The notes under the pieces: model-generated
Database searches by the model: none
The model's input: only the letters and a program-made list of their open reading frames with translations
What the model was told of the DNA's origin: nothing
From: Peltaster fructicola
Lineage: Eukaryota > Ascomycota > Dothideomycetes
NCBI GenBank assembly: GCA_001592805.2
Contig: CP051140.1
Coordinates: 3,411,501-3,475,500 of the forward strand
Direction: 5' to 3'
Length of the DNA: 64,000 nt
Program-made: the position numbers and the translations under genes
Shown: one piece after another, positions 32,242-42,699 of the stretch
How positions within the stretch are numbered: position 1 is the first letter of the stretch
Layout of the letters: every line of letters begins with the position of its first letter

Positions 32242-35200
32242 TTAGTCCTGGCCCAGAACAATGAAGTGCTGTTCCCATATCCATCCGAGATTCTTCTCAG
32301 CATCGTCCTGGTTCTTCGCCAGCCAAAGCTCTCCCTTTTGTGCAATAACGTCAAACACTTCGCCTTGCTCGTAGGTGAGATATGGATACCCAGCTTCTTT
32401 CCGTGCTTTGTCAATGTTGAACTCGAACAGACTTGCACAGACGAACAGCACCTTGGTGTCATCAGCTGCTCTAGCCGAAGGCACCGGCGATAGTGCACGA
32501 GCATACGGTTGACCGGCATCTGCTGACTCTGAGGGAGGCATTGCTGAGCTGAATATGCCGCTAAAACGTCCACTTGCAGCCTCACTCTGCTCAGCTTGGG
32601 CTGTGACATATGTCGCGGTGGAGTCGTGCCTTGACCGTTGTTCCACGCTGTCTCGAATTGTCGGGACAAAGCCTGTTGAGTTGTGTGGCTGTGTACCTGT
32701 CGAGGGTCGTGTAGGATATGCCGATGATGGAGGAGTCGTGACCGAGTTCGACCATGGGCGGTTAGCTGCTGTCAAGGCGGCGATCGGTGTGACTGGTGTT
32801 GGCCCGGTGGTGTGAGACATGGCTGAGTTTGATCGGACTCGAGTGTCTAGAGGCAAGGTTGGCGTTTCCATGGCTGGCGGGATGTCTGGCGTCTCATTTC
32901 TGCTCTGTCGTTTACTAGACACAGGCGTCATCGATGGCGCCTCGCTACCGGTCGATGTGATGCGTGCTTTACTCTCCAAAGTCGAGGTAGACTTTGTCAA
33001 GTCTCCATCAAAGCTGGGTGCCAGGAAGTTTGCCGTATCTGCTAAGATCGCGCCATTGCAAAGTGCCAGTTCGGTCAGCCTTGATCGGACAAGCTCATAG
33101 TCAGCGGTGAAGGCGGGCTCGATCTCCTCCACAGTGCTTGGGATGTCGGTAGTGTTCAGCATTGGCTTGAGCTTGCGCTCCCAGGTCGACTGCCACTCAA
33201 GCTGTGAGTCGATGAAGCACTGTAGACAAGCTACAACGACTTGTGCAGTCATGTCGTACAACTTCGGCAGCTCAATCTTCAGCTGGTCATTCAGTGCTTC
33301 GTACATCTCTGATGCTTCAAGAGTCTTCTTGTCAGGTCGCTCGCCACGTTTTTCGATGGACTTGCACTTGGCATAATCGACGATATGCTTCTTACGTTTG
33401 TTGATAGCTCGCTGAGGACTTTCGTGAATCTTGATCAGGGCAATCAATGGTGTTATCACACGGCGTTGCACCGCAGCTTTGTGAGCTTGCAGTGAAACGT
33501 TGGTGAGCTCTCGAGCGACCTGACCATATCGACGCCACTTGCTCTCGATTTCCGGTAGACTGCTCTGATGAACGTCCGTGTATAGTTCGAGCGCAGATGC
33601 AATGTTGTTCGTGTTCTGAATAGCCTTGTCGACTTGGTTGACGTAGTCCTGAAAGTCTCGCATGGTCACCTGCAAGCGAATGTAATGTCCGCCGAAGGAT
33701 TGTGCCAATGCATCGAATTCGGCATCTTGGAATACTTCACTGATGCCAACACGTTCCTTGAGTCTCTCAGTGCGGCGGCCAAAGGCTTTGGCAAGACCAG
33801 ATCGTACATCAGTGTCCTTGCGCTTGCCCGAGATCATCTGCTCGACCAGGTCGGATCGCTTCTTAGCGTCATTGATGCGAGTCAGCATAGCGATAGTGTC
33901 CTTGACTGCAGCCTTGAGAGCTTCATGATCAGGGTGCTCAGCAGGAGTCGTCTCAAGAAGCTGCTGCAAGATGAGCGGGTATTTGGAAACACGCTGAGTT
34001 GGCTTGACAAGCAGAGAATCCAAATCCCAGGCAGATGTTATGTCGCTGGCATTGTTGTGGCACTCGTCGAGCCAGCATTTCACCGTCGGGTTGGTCTGCA
34101 AAGCTGAAAGTCGCTGGTTGGCAGCATCGTGGTTTCTGAGGTAAGCACCGTACAATTGCTCCATTCGAGGAAGATGCTCCAGAAAGACCTTGCCGATGAA
34201 CGTGGTCCGGTCTCTGTCCTCGTCAACAGGTTCACTGCTGAGCATCGAAGTTTGACCGGTGCCATCGCTTTGAGTAGTAGAGATACTACCTCTGCGATTA
34301 CCCCAGCGAACGTTCTTCGATGGCGTATACATGGCAGAGACTGCTTTCCTGAGCTGGTCATAGAACTGCAGAGAGAACCGCTCAATATCGTCACAGTTAC
34401 CGAAAAGTGTTTTCTTGTCTTCAGGTGTGACGATCTCATTGACGGTGGCCTTATAGATATCCTCAATGATCTTCAGATCCTGGTGATATGTGTTCTCGGT
34501 ATCAAGCAGCTCACGCATGATGTGTCGACGCTTCTGCAGACGTTTCTGCTCGGGTGATGGCGATGGTGTCTGCGTGGACTTCTCTCCGCCTGCATCGCTG
34601 GATCCCACCTTAGTCGATTCACCAAAGGAGGAGAAAGACTGCGAAGCTGGAGCTAGCTGCACTTGTCGTTGAGAGTCGAATGATGGCCTCGAAGAAGTGC
34701 TGCCTACACCTGAGAATGTCTTGCGCATACGTGGAGACTGTCTGCCGAAGTGCTCTGGTGAGGTCTGATGCAAGATTGGAGAGTCTTGCATGCCATATGG
34801 TAGTGTCGGAGGCGGTAGTGGTGTTGCATGGCCTGGTGGTGGCGATGCGACAGATGCTGCAATAACGGCTTCCTCACTGATCACAGAGTCGACATTCTTC
34901 GACGAAGCATCCCTACCGCTCAGTCGTTCCAATGCGGCGTCGTGGTGCTCAGAGCTGATCCACGTCGTCGCAAGGTTGGAGGTAGGCCCGATACTAGAGT
35001 GAGGTGTATAGCCTTCGTCCTTCGGCGGCGGTTGAGGTTTATCGTCATCTTGGAACATCGGACCCTCGCCTCGTTGTTGTCGCTCCCACTGTTCATCAGC
35101 ACGCCTGATCTGAGCAGCCCATTCGTCCTCATCGTCAGAGCCAAGAACAGCGTCTTGCGATCGTCGTTCTGGCGTGGCCTCATATGAATGTGCGTCATAC

Positions 35201-37587
35201 ACGAGAGCTGTGCCTGGATGGACCGCACTCGCAGGCGTATGTGGTGTAGCTATTGGTTCGTCCTGCAGCTCGACGGAATGCTCCCCGTGCTCAAGCATAT
35301 GTTGTGTAGCAATGCTGTTAAGGAGATTCTGCACGACTGCGGCGTCTGTCCCACCATTCGCCGAGATCCGGTAGAGATCAATGCTATGTGCATCAATATC
35401 ATGCAGGAACTCGGGTGGGATTACGCCCGTGTTCCGATAAGTGTTGATGGCTCGCAACACGAATGAATCGTTCTGGAGCTCGGGTTGTTTGGGAGCTGAA
35501 GCCCGGGCTTGTAACGATTGCTTTGACGCACTATTGCGGAGTCCTGGATCAATAGGAGAATCGTCATCCTGATCAATTGGTAGGTTGGCAGATGGTTGCG
35601 AAGATGCTTCTTCATGGTTCGCAGGCTCCACCTGCTGACTTTTGGCAGCCCGCAGTTGGTCGAGATATGACAAGTCAGAGTTATTGTCGAGCATGATCTT
35701 GATGGACCCATGATCAGCTAGCGATCGATTAAGTTCCCAGCTATCATTAGCAGTCGGTACAGGAGGATCAATTTGCGTTTCTTGCTTCGGCTCGGCAGTC
35801 TTTTTCTTCGCTGGTGGTTGATAAACTCCAGCTGAGAGGAGTGGAAGCTCAGCGACTGACGCAATGCTTGTCTGCGCAGTTGGCTGTACAGTACGGGTTG
35901 ACGTAGGGCTCTCCTCGAACTCGAATTCGGTGAATTCTGTGGCCGCAGTTTGTATGTCTTCGGCAGCAGATGGCTGTGGTAGGTTCGAGGTGTCCACACT
36001 GAGCGACTGGCGAGCACTCGCATTGACCGATGCAAGTCCAAGATCATCGGTCTCCTGGTTGAACACTGCAGCCTGATGTTGATCAACCACATTGTTCTTC
36101 TCTTGATCAGCGCCAGCCGTAGTCGGTCTGTTGCTTGCTCTCGACGCTGCCCTGGACCGCGATCGTAACGACTCAAGTGACTGGCTTTGCCCGAGGTTCT
36201 GTGATATTGCCCTTTGTATGCGTGCTCGTCGCTCTGCGAAGTCCACCTTGCCCAACTGAGGAATCTTACGCTTGGAGCGCTCTTCCTTCGGGTCGTATGG
36301 CTTGCCCAGCCACTGTTCGCTCGGGCGCTTCGTGGTTGGTGATATCGGGGAAGGCTGCGCATTGGCTGCACGTGCACGCGAGGCAGCGGTGGTAGCAGAG
36401 CTCACAGGTTGCCGTGGTCGACTAGATCGCAGCGGAGGTGAGACTTTGGGAGGTGGTGCGACAATCTTGGCAGAGAGTAGCTGTGATGGTGGGAGGACAG
36501 GCGGGTTGTAGCGCTTGCTGTGGGTGTTCGTGGATGCAGCGTTCTCTTTTCCTTCGAATGGCTTGACCCGCGAAGTTGGCACTGGCAAAGCAGAAGCTGA
36601 GCGTGGCGTGCCAGGCGTCGATGGAGAACTTCCAGCGAGTCTGCCGCGCACTGGTATTCTGGAAGGGTGGGGAGTCGGTGGAGAACCTATAGCTCGCTGA
36701 AGGGAGGTTGCAAGATGTGGGACATCAGGTGAGTCAGGCTGACGGTGCAGGTTCGTAGTGTGGAGTGCTGTCATATCGCTCTGGGATCGTTTGTGTGACA
36801 GTGTGGCGACAGGAGTGTAGCCTGGGTGGTATAAGTCGGTTTGAGAGTGTCTGCGGCCAAGAGCTAGATCGCCGTCGCTTCCTCGTCTCGAGCCGGAGAA
36901 GTAATCAGTCGGGGAGTAGTTGGAGAAATCGAAGTTGCCATTCCACTGTCCATCAGATGTAAGCTCACCGAACAATGGCTGATCTTTCTGACGAGGCTGT
37001 GGCTTTCGAGCGGGCTGACTCTGTGTGCTGATGATTGTACCATCCGAAGAGAAAGAGGTTGGAGCCTCAAAGGACGTAGACGGAGTATGATATGTGCTGT
37101 TCGCTGCTCTTTTCCTTGGCGGTGACTTTTGTCCAGATGCTCTGGGAAGCTGTCGTCGATACTTCTCATTCGGTATTCGATTTGTAGGCAGCCCATTCGC
37201 TATCTCCTGGTCAAACTTATCCGCCAAATCCTTGACTCTTGCAGGTGGCCTTGAGCTCAGCACCGGTTGTGATTTGACACTCTGTAGATGCTGTACGCCA
37301 GCAGTCAGTAGTCCGGCTCCAGAGTTGTGTCGTGCCCGCTCGGGCGATTGTGAGTATGACCTGGCGGCAGCCTCGTAACCTCGAGGACTCGATTCGACCG
37401 GTGAGGTGGCCGAGGCGTCGGAAGAAAACGACTGATAGAATTCATGAGGGTCGACAGGACCAGAGTTATTGGCGCTCATGTATGGTAGGTGATGTGTCTG
37501 TGCTGCTGTCGCTGTCGCTGCTGCTGATGCTGCTGCTGCAGCCGCCGCCGTTGCAGCCCAATCGTCGGTCTGCTTCCCTGACTGCAT
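32242..37587 (-). CDS. RhoGEF with DH, BAR and SH3 domains (Gef1/Tuba-like)
   Basis: A large single-exon gene of 1781 codons. The N-terminal 1000 residues are disordered, with an Ala-rich tract near residue 15 and many Ser/Pro motifs. A DH (RhoGEF) domain begins near residue 1020 (RRHIMRELLDTENTYHQDLK) and includes LLVKPTQRVSKYPLILQQLL, the family-specific conserved helix. A BAR-like domain follows at about 1250-1480 (helical, with SLPEIESKWRRYGQVAREL). The last 70 residues form an SH3-type fold with YLTYEQGEVFDVIAQ and WIWEQHFIVL. DH plus BAR without a PH domain matches S. pombe Gef1 and animal Tuba (DNMBP), which activate Cdc42 at curved membranes. A polarity or septation role is therefore inferred. 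Confidence 0.88.
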   Translation of the reverse strand: MQSGKQTDDWAATAAAAAAASAAATATAAQTHHLPYMSANNSGPVDPHEFYQSFSSDASATSPVESSPRGYEAAARSYSQSPERARHNSGAGLLTAGVQHLQSVKSQPVLSSRPPARVKDLADKFDQEIANGLPTNRIPNEKYRRQLPRASGQKSPPRKRAANSTYHTPSTSFEAPTSFSSDGTIISTQSQPARKPQPRQKDQPLFGELTSDGQWNGNFDFSNYSPTDYFSGSRRGSDGDLALGRRHSQTDLYHPGYTPVATLSHKRSQSDMTALHTTNLHRQPDSPDVPHLATSLQRAIGSPPTPHPSRIPVRGRLAGSSPSTPGTPRSASALPVPTSRVKPFEGKENAASTNTHSKRYNPPVLPPSQLLSAKIVAPPPKVSPPLRSSRPRQPVSSATTAASRARAANAQPSPISPTTKRPSEQWLGKPYDPKEERSKRKIPQLGKVDFAERRARIQRAISQNLGQSQSLESLRSRSRAASRASNRPTTAGADQEKNNVVDQHQAAVFNQETDDLGLASVNASARQSLSVDTSNLPQPSAAEDIQTAATEFTEFEFEESPTSTRTVQPTAQTSIASVAELPLLSAGVYQPPAKKKTAEPKQETQIDPPVPTANDSWELNRSLADHGSIKIMLDNNSDLSYLDQLRAAKSQQVEPANHEEASSQPSANLPIDQDDDSPIDPGLRNSASKQSLQARASAPKQPELQNDSFVLRAINTYRNTGVIPPEFLHDIDAHSIDLYRISANGGTDAAVVQNLLNSIATQHMLEHGEHSVELQDEPIATPHTPASAVHPGTALVYDAHSYEATPERRSQDAVLGSDDEDEWAAQIRRADEQWERQQRGEGPMFQDDDKPQPPPKDEGYTPHSSIGPTSNLATTWISSEHHDAALERLSGRDASSKNVDSVISEEAVIAASVASPPPGHATPLPPPTLPYGMQDSPILHQTSPEHFGRQSPRMRKTFSGVGSTSSRPSFDSQRQVQLAPASQSFSSFGESTKVGSSDAGGEKSTQTPSPSPEQKRLQKRRHIMRELLDTENTYHQDLKIIEDIYKATVNEIVTPEDKKTLFGNCDDIERFSLQFYDQLRKAVSAMYTPSKNVRWGNRRGSISTTQSDGTGQTSMLSSEPVDEDRDRTTFIGKVFLEHLPRMEQLYGAYLRNHDAANQRLSALQTNPTVKCWLDECHNNASDITSAWDLDSLLVKPTQRVSKYPLILQQLLETTPAEHPDHEALKAAVKDTIAMLTRINDAKKRSDLVEQMISGKRKDTDVRSGLAKAFGRRTERLKERVGISEVFQDAEFDALAQSFGGHYIRLQVTMRDFQDYVNQVDKAIQNTNNIASALELYTDVHQSSLPEIESKWRRYGQVARELTNVSLQAHKAAVQRRVITPLIALIKIHESPQRAINKRKKHIVDYAKCKSIEKRGERPDKKTLEASEMYEALNDQLKIELPKLYDMTAQVVVACLQCFIDSQLEWQSTWERKLKPMLNTTDIPSTVEEIEPAFTADYELVRSRLTELALCNGAILADTANFLAPSFDGDLTKSTSTLESKARITSTGSEAPSMTPVSSKRQSRNETPDIPPAMETPTLPLDTRVRSNSAMSHTTGPTPVTPIAALTAANRPWSNSVTTPPSSAYPTRPSTGTQPHNSTGFVPTIRDSVEQRSRHDSTATYVTAQAEQSEAASGRFSGIFSSAMPPSESADAGQPYARALSPVPSARAADDTKVLFVCASLFEFNIDKARKEAGYPYLTYEQGEVFDVIAQKGELWLAKNQDDAEKNLGWIWEQHFIVLGQD

Positions 37588-38582
37588 ATCTGCGCACTGC
37601 CATTCATGTCATCTTACCTTTGCCAAAGGGAAACAACGCGCCAGAGGAACAAGGAGGAAGTGTCGGCGGACTCAAGCGTGTCGCATGCGTTGTCGGTCGG
37701 CCGCTCGGTGTGGATGCTCAAACGAGAAGGTCGACGTTCGAAGTTCGGTAGCAGTTGCAGATGGCGCGCTCCTGCTGCAACAGATTCGTTTGCCAAGCGT
37801 CGGATTCGCGTAGGATCTTCAGACGTGAATGTTTTTGTTGTTATGCACTGCGTCGCGCAGGGAGGGCCTGTCGTACAGATCGTGGTTCAGAAGATGGAGA
37901 CGGCCGTGGGAACGACAAGGAAGCACACAGACACAGCATCACTTTGCAGAGTGTTCGCGCGACGCACCAACGCCAGTCGAGCGGCCCGCTGTGGACGAGG
38001 CTGTTGCACAGGTCAAAGCGGCAGAGAGTTCTTCACCAATCTGCCCTGTTTTCTCTGCACTTTAAGGCCATAGGACAAGGTACCGCGCCTTCGGATCATC
38101 AACGATGTGCCGGCTCACACGCATCTTTGGTCGATCTCTAATCACTAGGCATAGGGCCCGAACCACTACAGATCTGCTGTAACCTCTTCGACGCACTCTG
38201 CTGTTTGCACATCAGAGTATTGTTCTACCAGATGGCGTCGTATTCGCATCCCCTGCTGCTTCGTCAGCTCATCCTAGTCAGCACAACCGCCTTCTCCATA
38301 CCGCAGGATCGCAGGCGAGGAATTGCATAGCAGAGCTATCATTTCAACTATACTTTAGTGCCCTGAATATTGCAATCCCCGTGGAAAGTCTAATCTCCTG
38401 GTGGGCCTGTTGTCAAGAACCTATCTCGATGAAGAGGGCTTCTCCAGAGGCCATCGGAAGACACAAAAAGCCCTTGCAGTGTACCTGCAGCATCATGCAT
38501 CACCCTTGGTGTGCTATGGTACAACTAAAGTCCTGCAGAGAACATCCCTTGCTGCAACCATCTGACCAAAGGTCATCACTAC
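37588..38582. other. RhoGEF promoter and QNS1 3' flank, no gene supported
   Basis: About 1 kb. Overlapping open frames on the plus strand (37606-38141) lie directly upstream of the RhoGEF start and show no conserved features; codon choice looks random and three frames compete. The rest is the 3' flank of NAD+ synthetase. Confidence 0.45.
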
Positions 38583-40691
38583 TCATGCTGCCTTCTCGCC
38601 ATTGGCTCGTCCTTCCTCCATCGTCTTGAGTAGGTTCTCTATTTTTCTTCGCTCGAAGGGAAACCAAATTGGATAGAGGAATGGTCTAAGATCGTACCGA
38701 TTATCGTCTGGCGTGTAGCTTTCGAGATACAGGCCAGGTGTCATGGTGGTCTGCTTGTGTCGATTGATTGCGTAGAACTTCATGAAGTCTGCTACCTTCT
38801 GGTAGACTTCTCGAGGTGTCTTGTGGTTCCATTCCGCAACCAAGTGCTCGAACATGCCGACCATGCCTAGCTTCATTGTCTTGCGTAAGCGACCGAGGAT
38901 TGACAATTCGTCGTAGGTGAAGCCCATATCTATTTCATCAGACTGCACGTAGCTGTCAGTGATTGGTTCCAACTCTGCTGTAGGGACGGCGGTCAGAAAC
39001 TCATGTAGTATTGGCAGAGTGAAGTGTGTAGTCGCCCAGTCTATGAAGCGCTTCAAATCCGTCTTCGAGATGCCGCCAATGGGATTGATGTCCGCGGAGG
39101 AGCAATCGTATTTGGTGAGATAGCCTCGTAAGCACTCGTCCACATTGGCTGATCCCAGAACCAGAAGGTTGCCCATCTGCCCTCTAGACGTTGGTATCAG
39201 CTGAGCCAGACCATATGCCAAGACCATGCGAGAACGAGACTGGAAGTTCTGTAGCGCGAGGTTCTCATTGTCTTTGCCGCCATCAGTCTTGAACTTGGGC
39301 TCATACTTCAACACGCCAGAGACGACCTCGAAGAGTGAGTTGAACATGGGGTCGATATTGGTGTCCACATGATGTGAACCGATCGCCTCGGCCAGCTCCT
39401 TCGCACGTTGCCGCGTCTCCACCGATGACTGCTTCTTCATGCCCATGTAGACGGTGGTGAAGATGCGGTTGCAGAATTGCTGTGCTGTGACCTGAGACAC
39501 ATCACCACCATACAGTCGTTTAGAGTCGCCGATGACGATGTCGTTGCCATCCTTAATAGCACTAATGACCATTCGACACATGCTAAAGACGATCGTTGCC
39601 GTAGCACAGCTGTCAATGCCTCCACTGAGTGGTACAAGGTATCCAGCGGTCTTGCTTCTTCTGAGATAATCCCAAAGCCAACATGCCGGTCCCAGAGCAA
39701 TCTCTTCTTCAGGGAGATGATACCGCGGCTCCATGGGTTGTGTGAGTTGCTGAAGTGCACCCGCACGGCAGAGCTTGAAGTCGACGTGGATACGTTCTGG
39801 TGCTTGATTGTTTGCATCGACTGCTTGTACACCACGACTGCGTGATGTTCGCCATGCCCAGATGTCGTCTAGATCGACTGTAGCTGTCTGAACCTCGACG
39901 TCGTTTAGCGAGAACTGTGGGCCTTGTGCTAGGACTCGTCCGTTGTCCATGATCATGGCGCAACCGTCGTAGTATAGTCGATCACCATCGCAGCCTCGCT
40001 GGTTAGAGTACATGTATACACCTCCGGTCTTGGTGGCTTCCTTGATCAGATCGACTCTGGTATTCAGCTTTCGCAGTTCGTGATGGCTACCACTTGAGTT
40101 GAGCACAACCTCGATGCCTGCCAAGCTGTACTTGATGTGTGGTGAGTTCGGTGTCCATAGTTCCTCACACGTCTCAGAGACGAAGGAAGCGTCCAGTGCT
40201 TGGAATGAGACCTCCCCAATACGACACTGCTTCTGGCCTGCTGGTAGCTTGCGAACGACTTCAGGTAAGTCGTAGTCTTCTACCCGACCTCGTGGCCAAG
40301 CAGTAAAGTATCGCATCTCTCTGAAGTTGCCATCATTACATAGGTCGAGCTTAGGTCGAATGGCGAGGACTTTGCCGTCGAGAGCGACGAGCCGGGCATT
40401 GAAGCTGCATCCATGATGTTGTATTGGTAGACCTAGATCGATGATGATGTCCTGGCATTGCGGGTGGCTGATGATCTCAGCAGCAATGTCCCACGAGTTG
40501 GCGTAGACATCATTCTCCAGCCAGTGGTCGAGCAGACCGTATGCTGGAATACATAACTCTGGTGTGAGGATCAATGTGGCTCCAGCAGCTTTTGCCTGCG
40601 TCACAGCTTGTATGATACGATCACGATTGCCATCGTAGTCGAGCACCCATTGATTCAGCTGTGCTGTCGCAAGGATACATTTGCGCGTCAT
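38583..40691 (-). CDS. QNS1: Glutamine-dependent NAD+ synthetase
   Basis: QNS1 performs the last step of NAD+ synthesis, amidating nicotinate adenine dinucleotide using glutamine-derived ammonia and ATP. The single-exon product has 702 residues, the family norm. An N-terminal nitrilase-type glutaminase domain (about 1-290) shows Glu45 in ILTPELCIPAYG and the nucleophilic Cys in ETCEELWTP. A C-terminal synthetase domain begins near residue 325 and contains the ATP pyrophosphatase loop PLSGGIDSCATA. It also contains GNLLVLGSANVDECLRGYLT and the family-typical TKYDCSSADINPIGGISK. The start is the first ATG, at MTRKCILATAQLNQW. The next gene on the same strand is the small C2H2 region downstream in coordinates. 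Confidence 0.96.
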   Translation of the reverse strand: MTRKCILATAQLNQWVLDYDGNRDRIIQAVTQAKAAGATLILTPELCIPAYGLLDHWLENDVYANSWDIAAEIISHPQCQDIIIDLGLPIQHHGCSFNARLVALDGKVLAIRPKLDLCNDGNFREMRYFTAWPRGRVEDYDLPEVVRKLPAGQKQCRIGEVSFQALDASFVSETCEELWTPNSPHIKYSLAGIEVVLNSSGSHHELRKLNTRVDLIKEATKTGGVYMYSNQRGCDGDRLYYDGCAMIMDNGRVLAQGPQFSLNDVEVQTATVDLDDIWAWRTSRSRGVQAVDANNQAPERIHVDFKLCRAGALQQLTQPMEPRYHLPEEEIALGPACWLWDYLRRSKTAGYLVPLSGGIDSCATATIVFSMCRMVISAIKDGNDIVIGDSKRLYGGDVSQVTAQQFCNRIFTTVYMGMKKQSSVETRQRAKELAEAIGSHHVDTNIDPMFNSLFEVVSGVLKYEPKFKTDGGKDNENLALQNFQSRSRMVLAYGLAQLIPTSRGQMGNLLVLGSANVDECLRGYLTKYDCSSADINPIGGISKTDLKRFIDWATTHFTLPILHEFLTAVPTAELEPITDSYVQSDEIDMGFTYDELSILGRLRKTMKLGMVGMFEHLVAEWNHKTPREVYQKVADFMKFYAINRHKQTTMTPGLYLESYTPDDNRYDLRPFLYPIWFPFERRKIENLLKTMEEGRANGEKAA

Positions 40692-41081
40692 CTTGGTGAT
40701 GTCGTGGTTTGGGGTGGATGAAGCGGCTCAAATATGAGTTGAGGTGCAGTCACTTGGAAGCCGACTTCATCGATCAGTCATGCTTCCACCCACAACCACA
40801 TCGCGACAGCTAATCGTCAGATGGATTCATGTCCGATCTTTAGTTGTATTAGTTGCGACCTGTGCACATGGCGTGAGACAATATTGAGAAGCCGTGCAAG
40901 TGCTGCTAGGCGGCTTGGCGAAGACATCACATCACTCTAGGTCGCTAATAGCATAGATCAGAGGAGAGATGTCTTCTTGTCACAAGTATCATAAGATCGA
41001 ATGAGGATCCAAGAGTACCCGACACCGGACCCTCCAGCTGAAACAGCTCGAAGCCATTCACCTGTTTGCCGATGTCATGTA
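40692..41081. other. QNS1 upstream region
   Basis: 390 bp upstream of the NAD+ synthetase start. No gene or repeat recognised. Confidence 0.45.
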
Positions 41082-41588
41082 CTATGAGCTCAATCCGACG
41101 ACAATGTCCTTGTAGAGCTCATAACCACAAATCCTCTCTCGCGCTCCCAGTCCAAGAACATCTCCTATAGCTGGAGTCGTTGCTATGTGGACAGTCGCCT
41201 GTCTGCGATTCGAAGACACCTCTGTAACCTCCGTGAGCTGCGGACATCCCGACTTCGCATCTATCTCCATGCCAGACTCTGTCTCGAAATCGTCGCTCGT
41301 GGGATGTGCTTCGTATAGCTGGCGCTGGCATGTGCAGTCTGTCGTTTGCCTGAGCAGCCCGCACGTATGTTAATAGCATCGCACTCACCGCATGTCTCTG
41401 GCAGGCAATCATATGGCTTGGCCGCAATGACGTCCAAGCCTGAAGCCCCTTTGCCTCTTTGCCCAGTGAGAATGCATGAGCTACGGCGATTCCGAGATTC
41501 GTAAAGGTGCCGTAATATGTCCCTCAGGAGCCGGCATTCGTCCCGTTCGTCCTCCAGGAAAGATGGCCCATTTCCTGTTCCTACCCAT
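41082..41588 (-). CDS. Possible spliced small gene, structure uncertain
   Basis: The terminal 80 codons (41324-41082) read as plausible protein, containing SDDFETESGMEIDAKSG and IGDVLGLGARERICGYEL. A neighbouring stretch (41522-41389) reads as TYYGTFTNLGIAVAHAFSLG followed by KEAKGLQAW in another frame. These join in phase across a 64-bp intron (41388-41325, GTGAGT donor, CCAG acceptor). A further 62-bp intron would connect to an ATG at 41588, leaving a 4-nt first exon, which is suspicious; the real 5' end may lie elsewhere or the locus may be a decayed gene. All three frames are partly open here, so the model is tentative. No family recognised. It lies just downstream of the C2H2 gene on the same strand. 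Confidence 0.28.
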
Positions 41589-41729
41589 CGTGTCGCAGTG
41601 AGACTGCTAGCAACCCCAGTGAGCTTTACACATGCACTTCTGAGCGTTGTGTATCAGCCGTAGCTTTCAATAGAACACTCCAACAATGGGGCTTGTAGTT
41701 ACATTCGATATGGATCGGCAAGCCAAGCT

Positions 41730-42527
41730 CTAGACTGAGTGTAGATTCTGTGGTACAACGCCAAGAGCGATGGCCCTGCCCCCTGCGTGAGCTTTCTTCC
41801 TGTGCTTCTGGAGATTGTCCTTTCGATTGTAGACGTTATGGCAGGTTTCACATGGATGCTCCTCGCGACTGAATATCTCCGGATGACAACGACGTTGATG
41901 TCGATCCATGTCTTGTTTTTTCCCGAAAGGTCTACCCAGTCCTTGAAGGAGGCAGATCTGACAGCGATGTAATTGGCCATGGCGATCGCGTTTGTGTTTT
42001 CTGGTCATCAATTAGCCGTGCGACTCGATGACAGAAAGAGCTTACTCTAGACGACTGTGCGTTTTGTAGACAGTCGGAATCTTACCAGGCATTATCCGAG
42101 CACAGATGCTGCAGGTCATGTCGACCGTCTGTCGCTGTATCCGGCTGCTTCGAGTGCTGTCGCCAGATGTGGCTTCACCTGAACTACAATCGTTCAGGCT
42201 TTCGCAAGCGCTGGTTGTGTTCAACTTGGGAGCTGCTGTTATTGGGCTCGTGCTAGGCGTTATGCTGTCAGATGCTGTGGTAGGTGGTGATGATGCGTGT
42301 TGGGGTTGTTGCGTCCGCAGCTGGAGTCCTTGTGGCTGAATATCTTGAACGAGGGCGAAAAGACAGAACTTGCCGTCGAGATGGTGACAGTCAATGGCAG
42401 TAAAGGCAGAGCCTAGATCAATTCCATCTACAGGAATTGGCACAAGGCATGGAGATAGGTCGGCGAATGTCGTATCATCGCACTCTGTCGAGATGAGTGT
42501 TGCGCGAAGACGTTGTCTTCGCGCGAG
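41730..42527 (-). CDS. Small C2H2-type zinc-finger protein, 5' end unresolved
   Basis: The supported part spans exon 42527-42046 (upstream limit set by stops) and exon 42000-41730, joined in phase across a 45-bp intron. The C-terminal half has three Cys/His clusters: CSICARIMPGKIP with distal His residues, CQICLLQGLGRPFGKK with HQRRCH, and the canonical CETCHNVYNRKDNLQKHRKK with a final His (C-x2-C-x12-H-x4-H). Fungal proteins of this type are usually nuclear DNA-binding factors. The preceding 110 residues are Ser/Thr/Pro-rich. No in-frame ATG exists in the first exon (an in-frame GTG at 42443 is not a credible start), so at least one upstream exon is missing. An ATG at 42672 could supply it, but several splice choices are possible. 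Confidence 0.6.
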
Positions 42528-42613
42528 CTATCAAGTTGTGTCGAGGTATGGAAAGGGTGCCACTCCGGTAGCGGTGACACCCAGAGGTGCACTGCCAACG
42601 GAGGGGAGAGTGG

Positions 42614-42655
42614 AATGTGCTTGGTCCTAAGTGCAATGTGCTTGGTCCTAGGTGC
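42614..42655. repeat. Two tandem 21-bp repeats
   Basis: Two adjoining 21-bp copies, AATGTGCTTGGTCCTARGTGC, differing at one base. They may be part of the untranslated or early coding region of the minus-strand C2H2 gene, where they would encode a duplicated HLGPST-type peptide. Confidence 0.7.
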
Positions 42656-42689
42656 AAATAGAGCGCTGGCATGGCACGATCGGCCACCA

Positions 42690-42695
42690 TATATA
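42690..42695 (-). promoter_or_regulatory. TATA-like element upstream of the C2H2 gene
   Basis: A TATATA hexamer reads GCTATATATGG on the minus strand, upstream of the C2H2 gene body. It sits only about 18 bp before the ATG at 42672, which argues that either that ATG is not the start or the element is not the core promoter. Confidence 0.3.
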
Positions 42696-42699
42696 GCCA

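Noticed and set aside
37606-38141. Three competing plus-strand frames of 130-155 codons upstream of the RhoGEF
   Set aside because: No conserved motifs, all frames similar in quality, typical of GC-balanced non-coding DNA.
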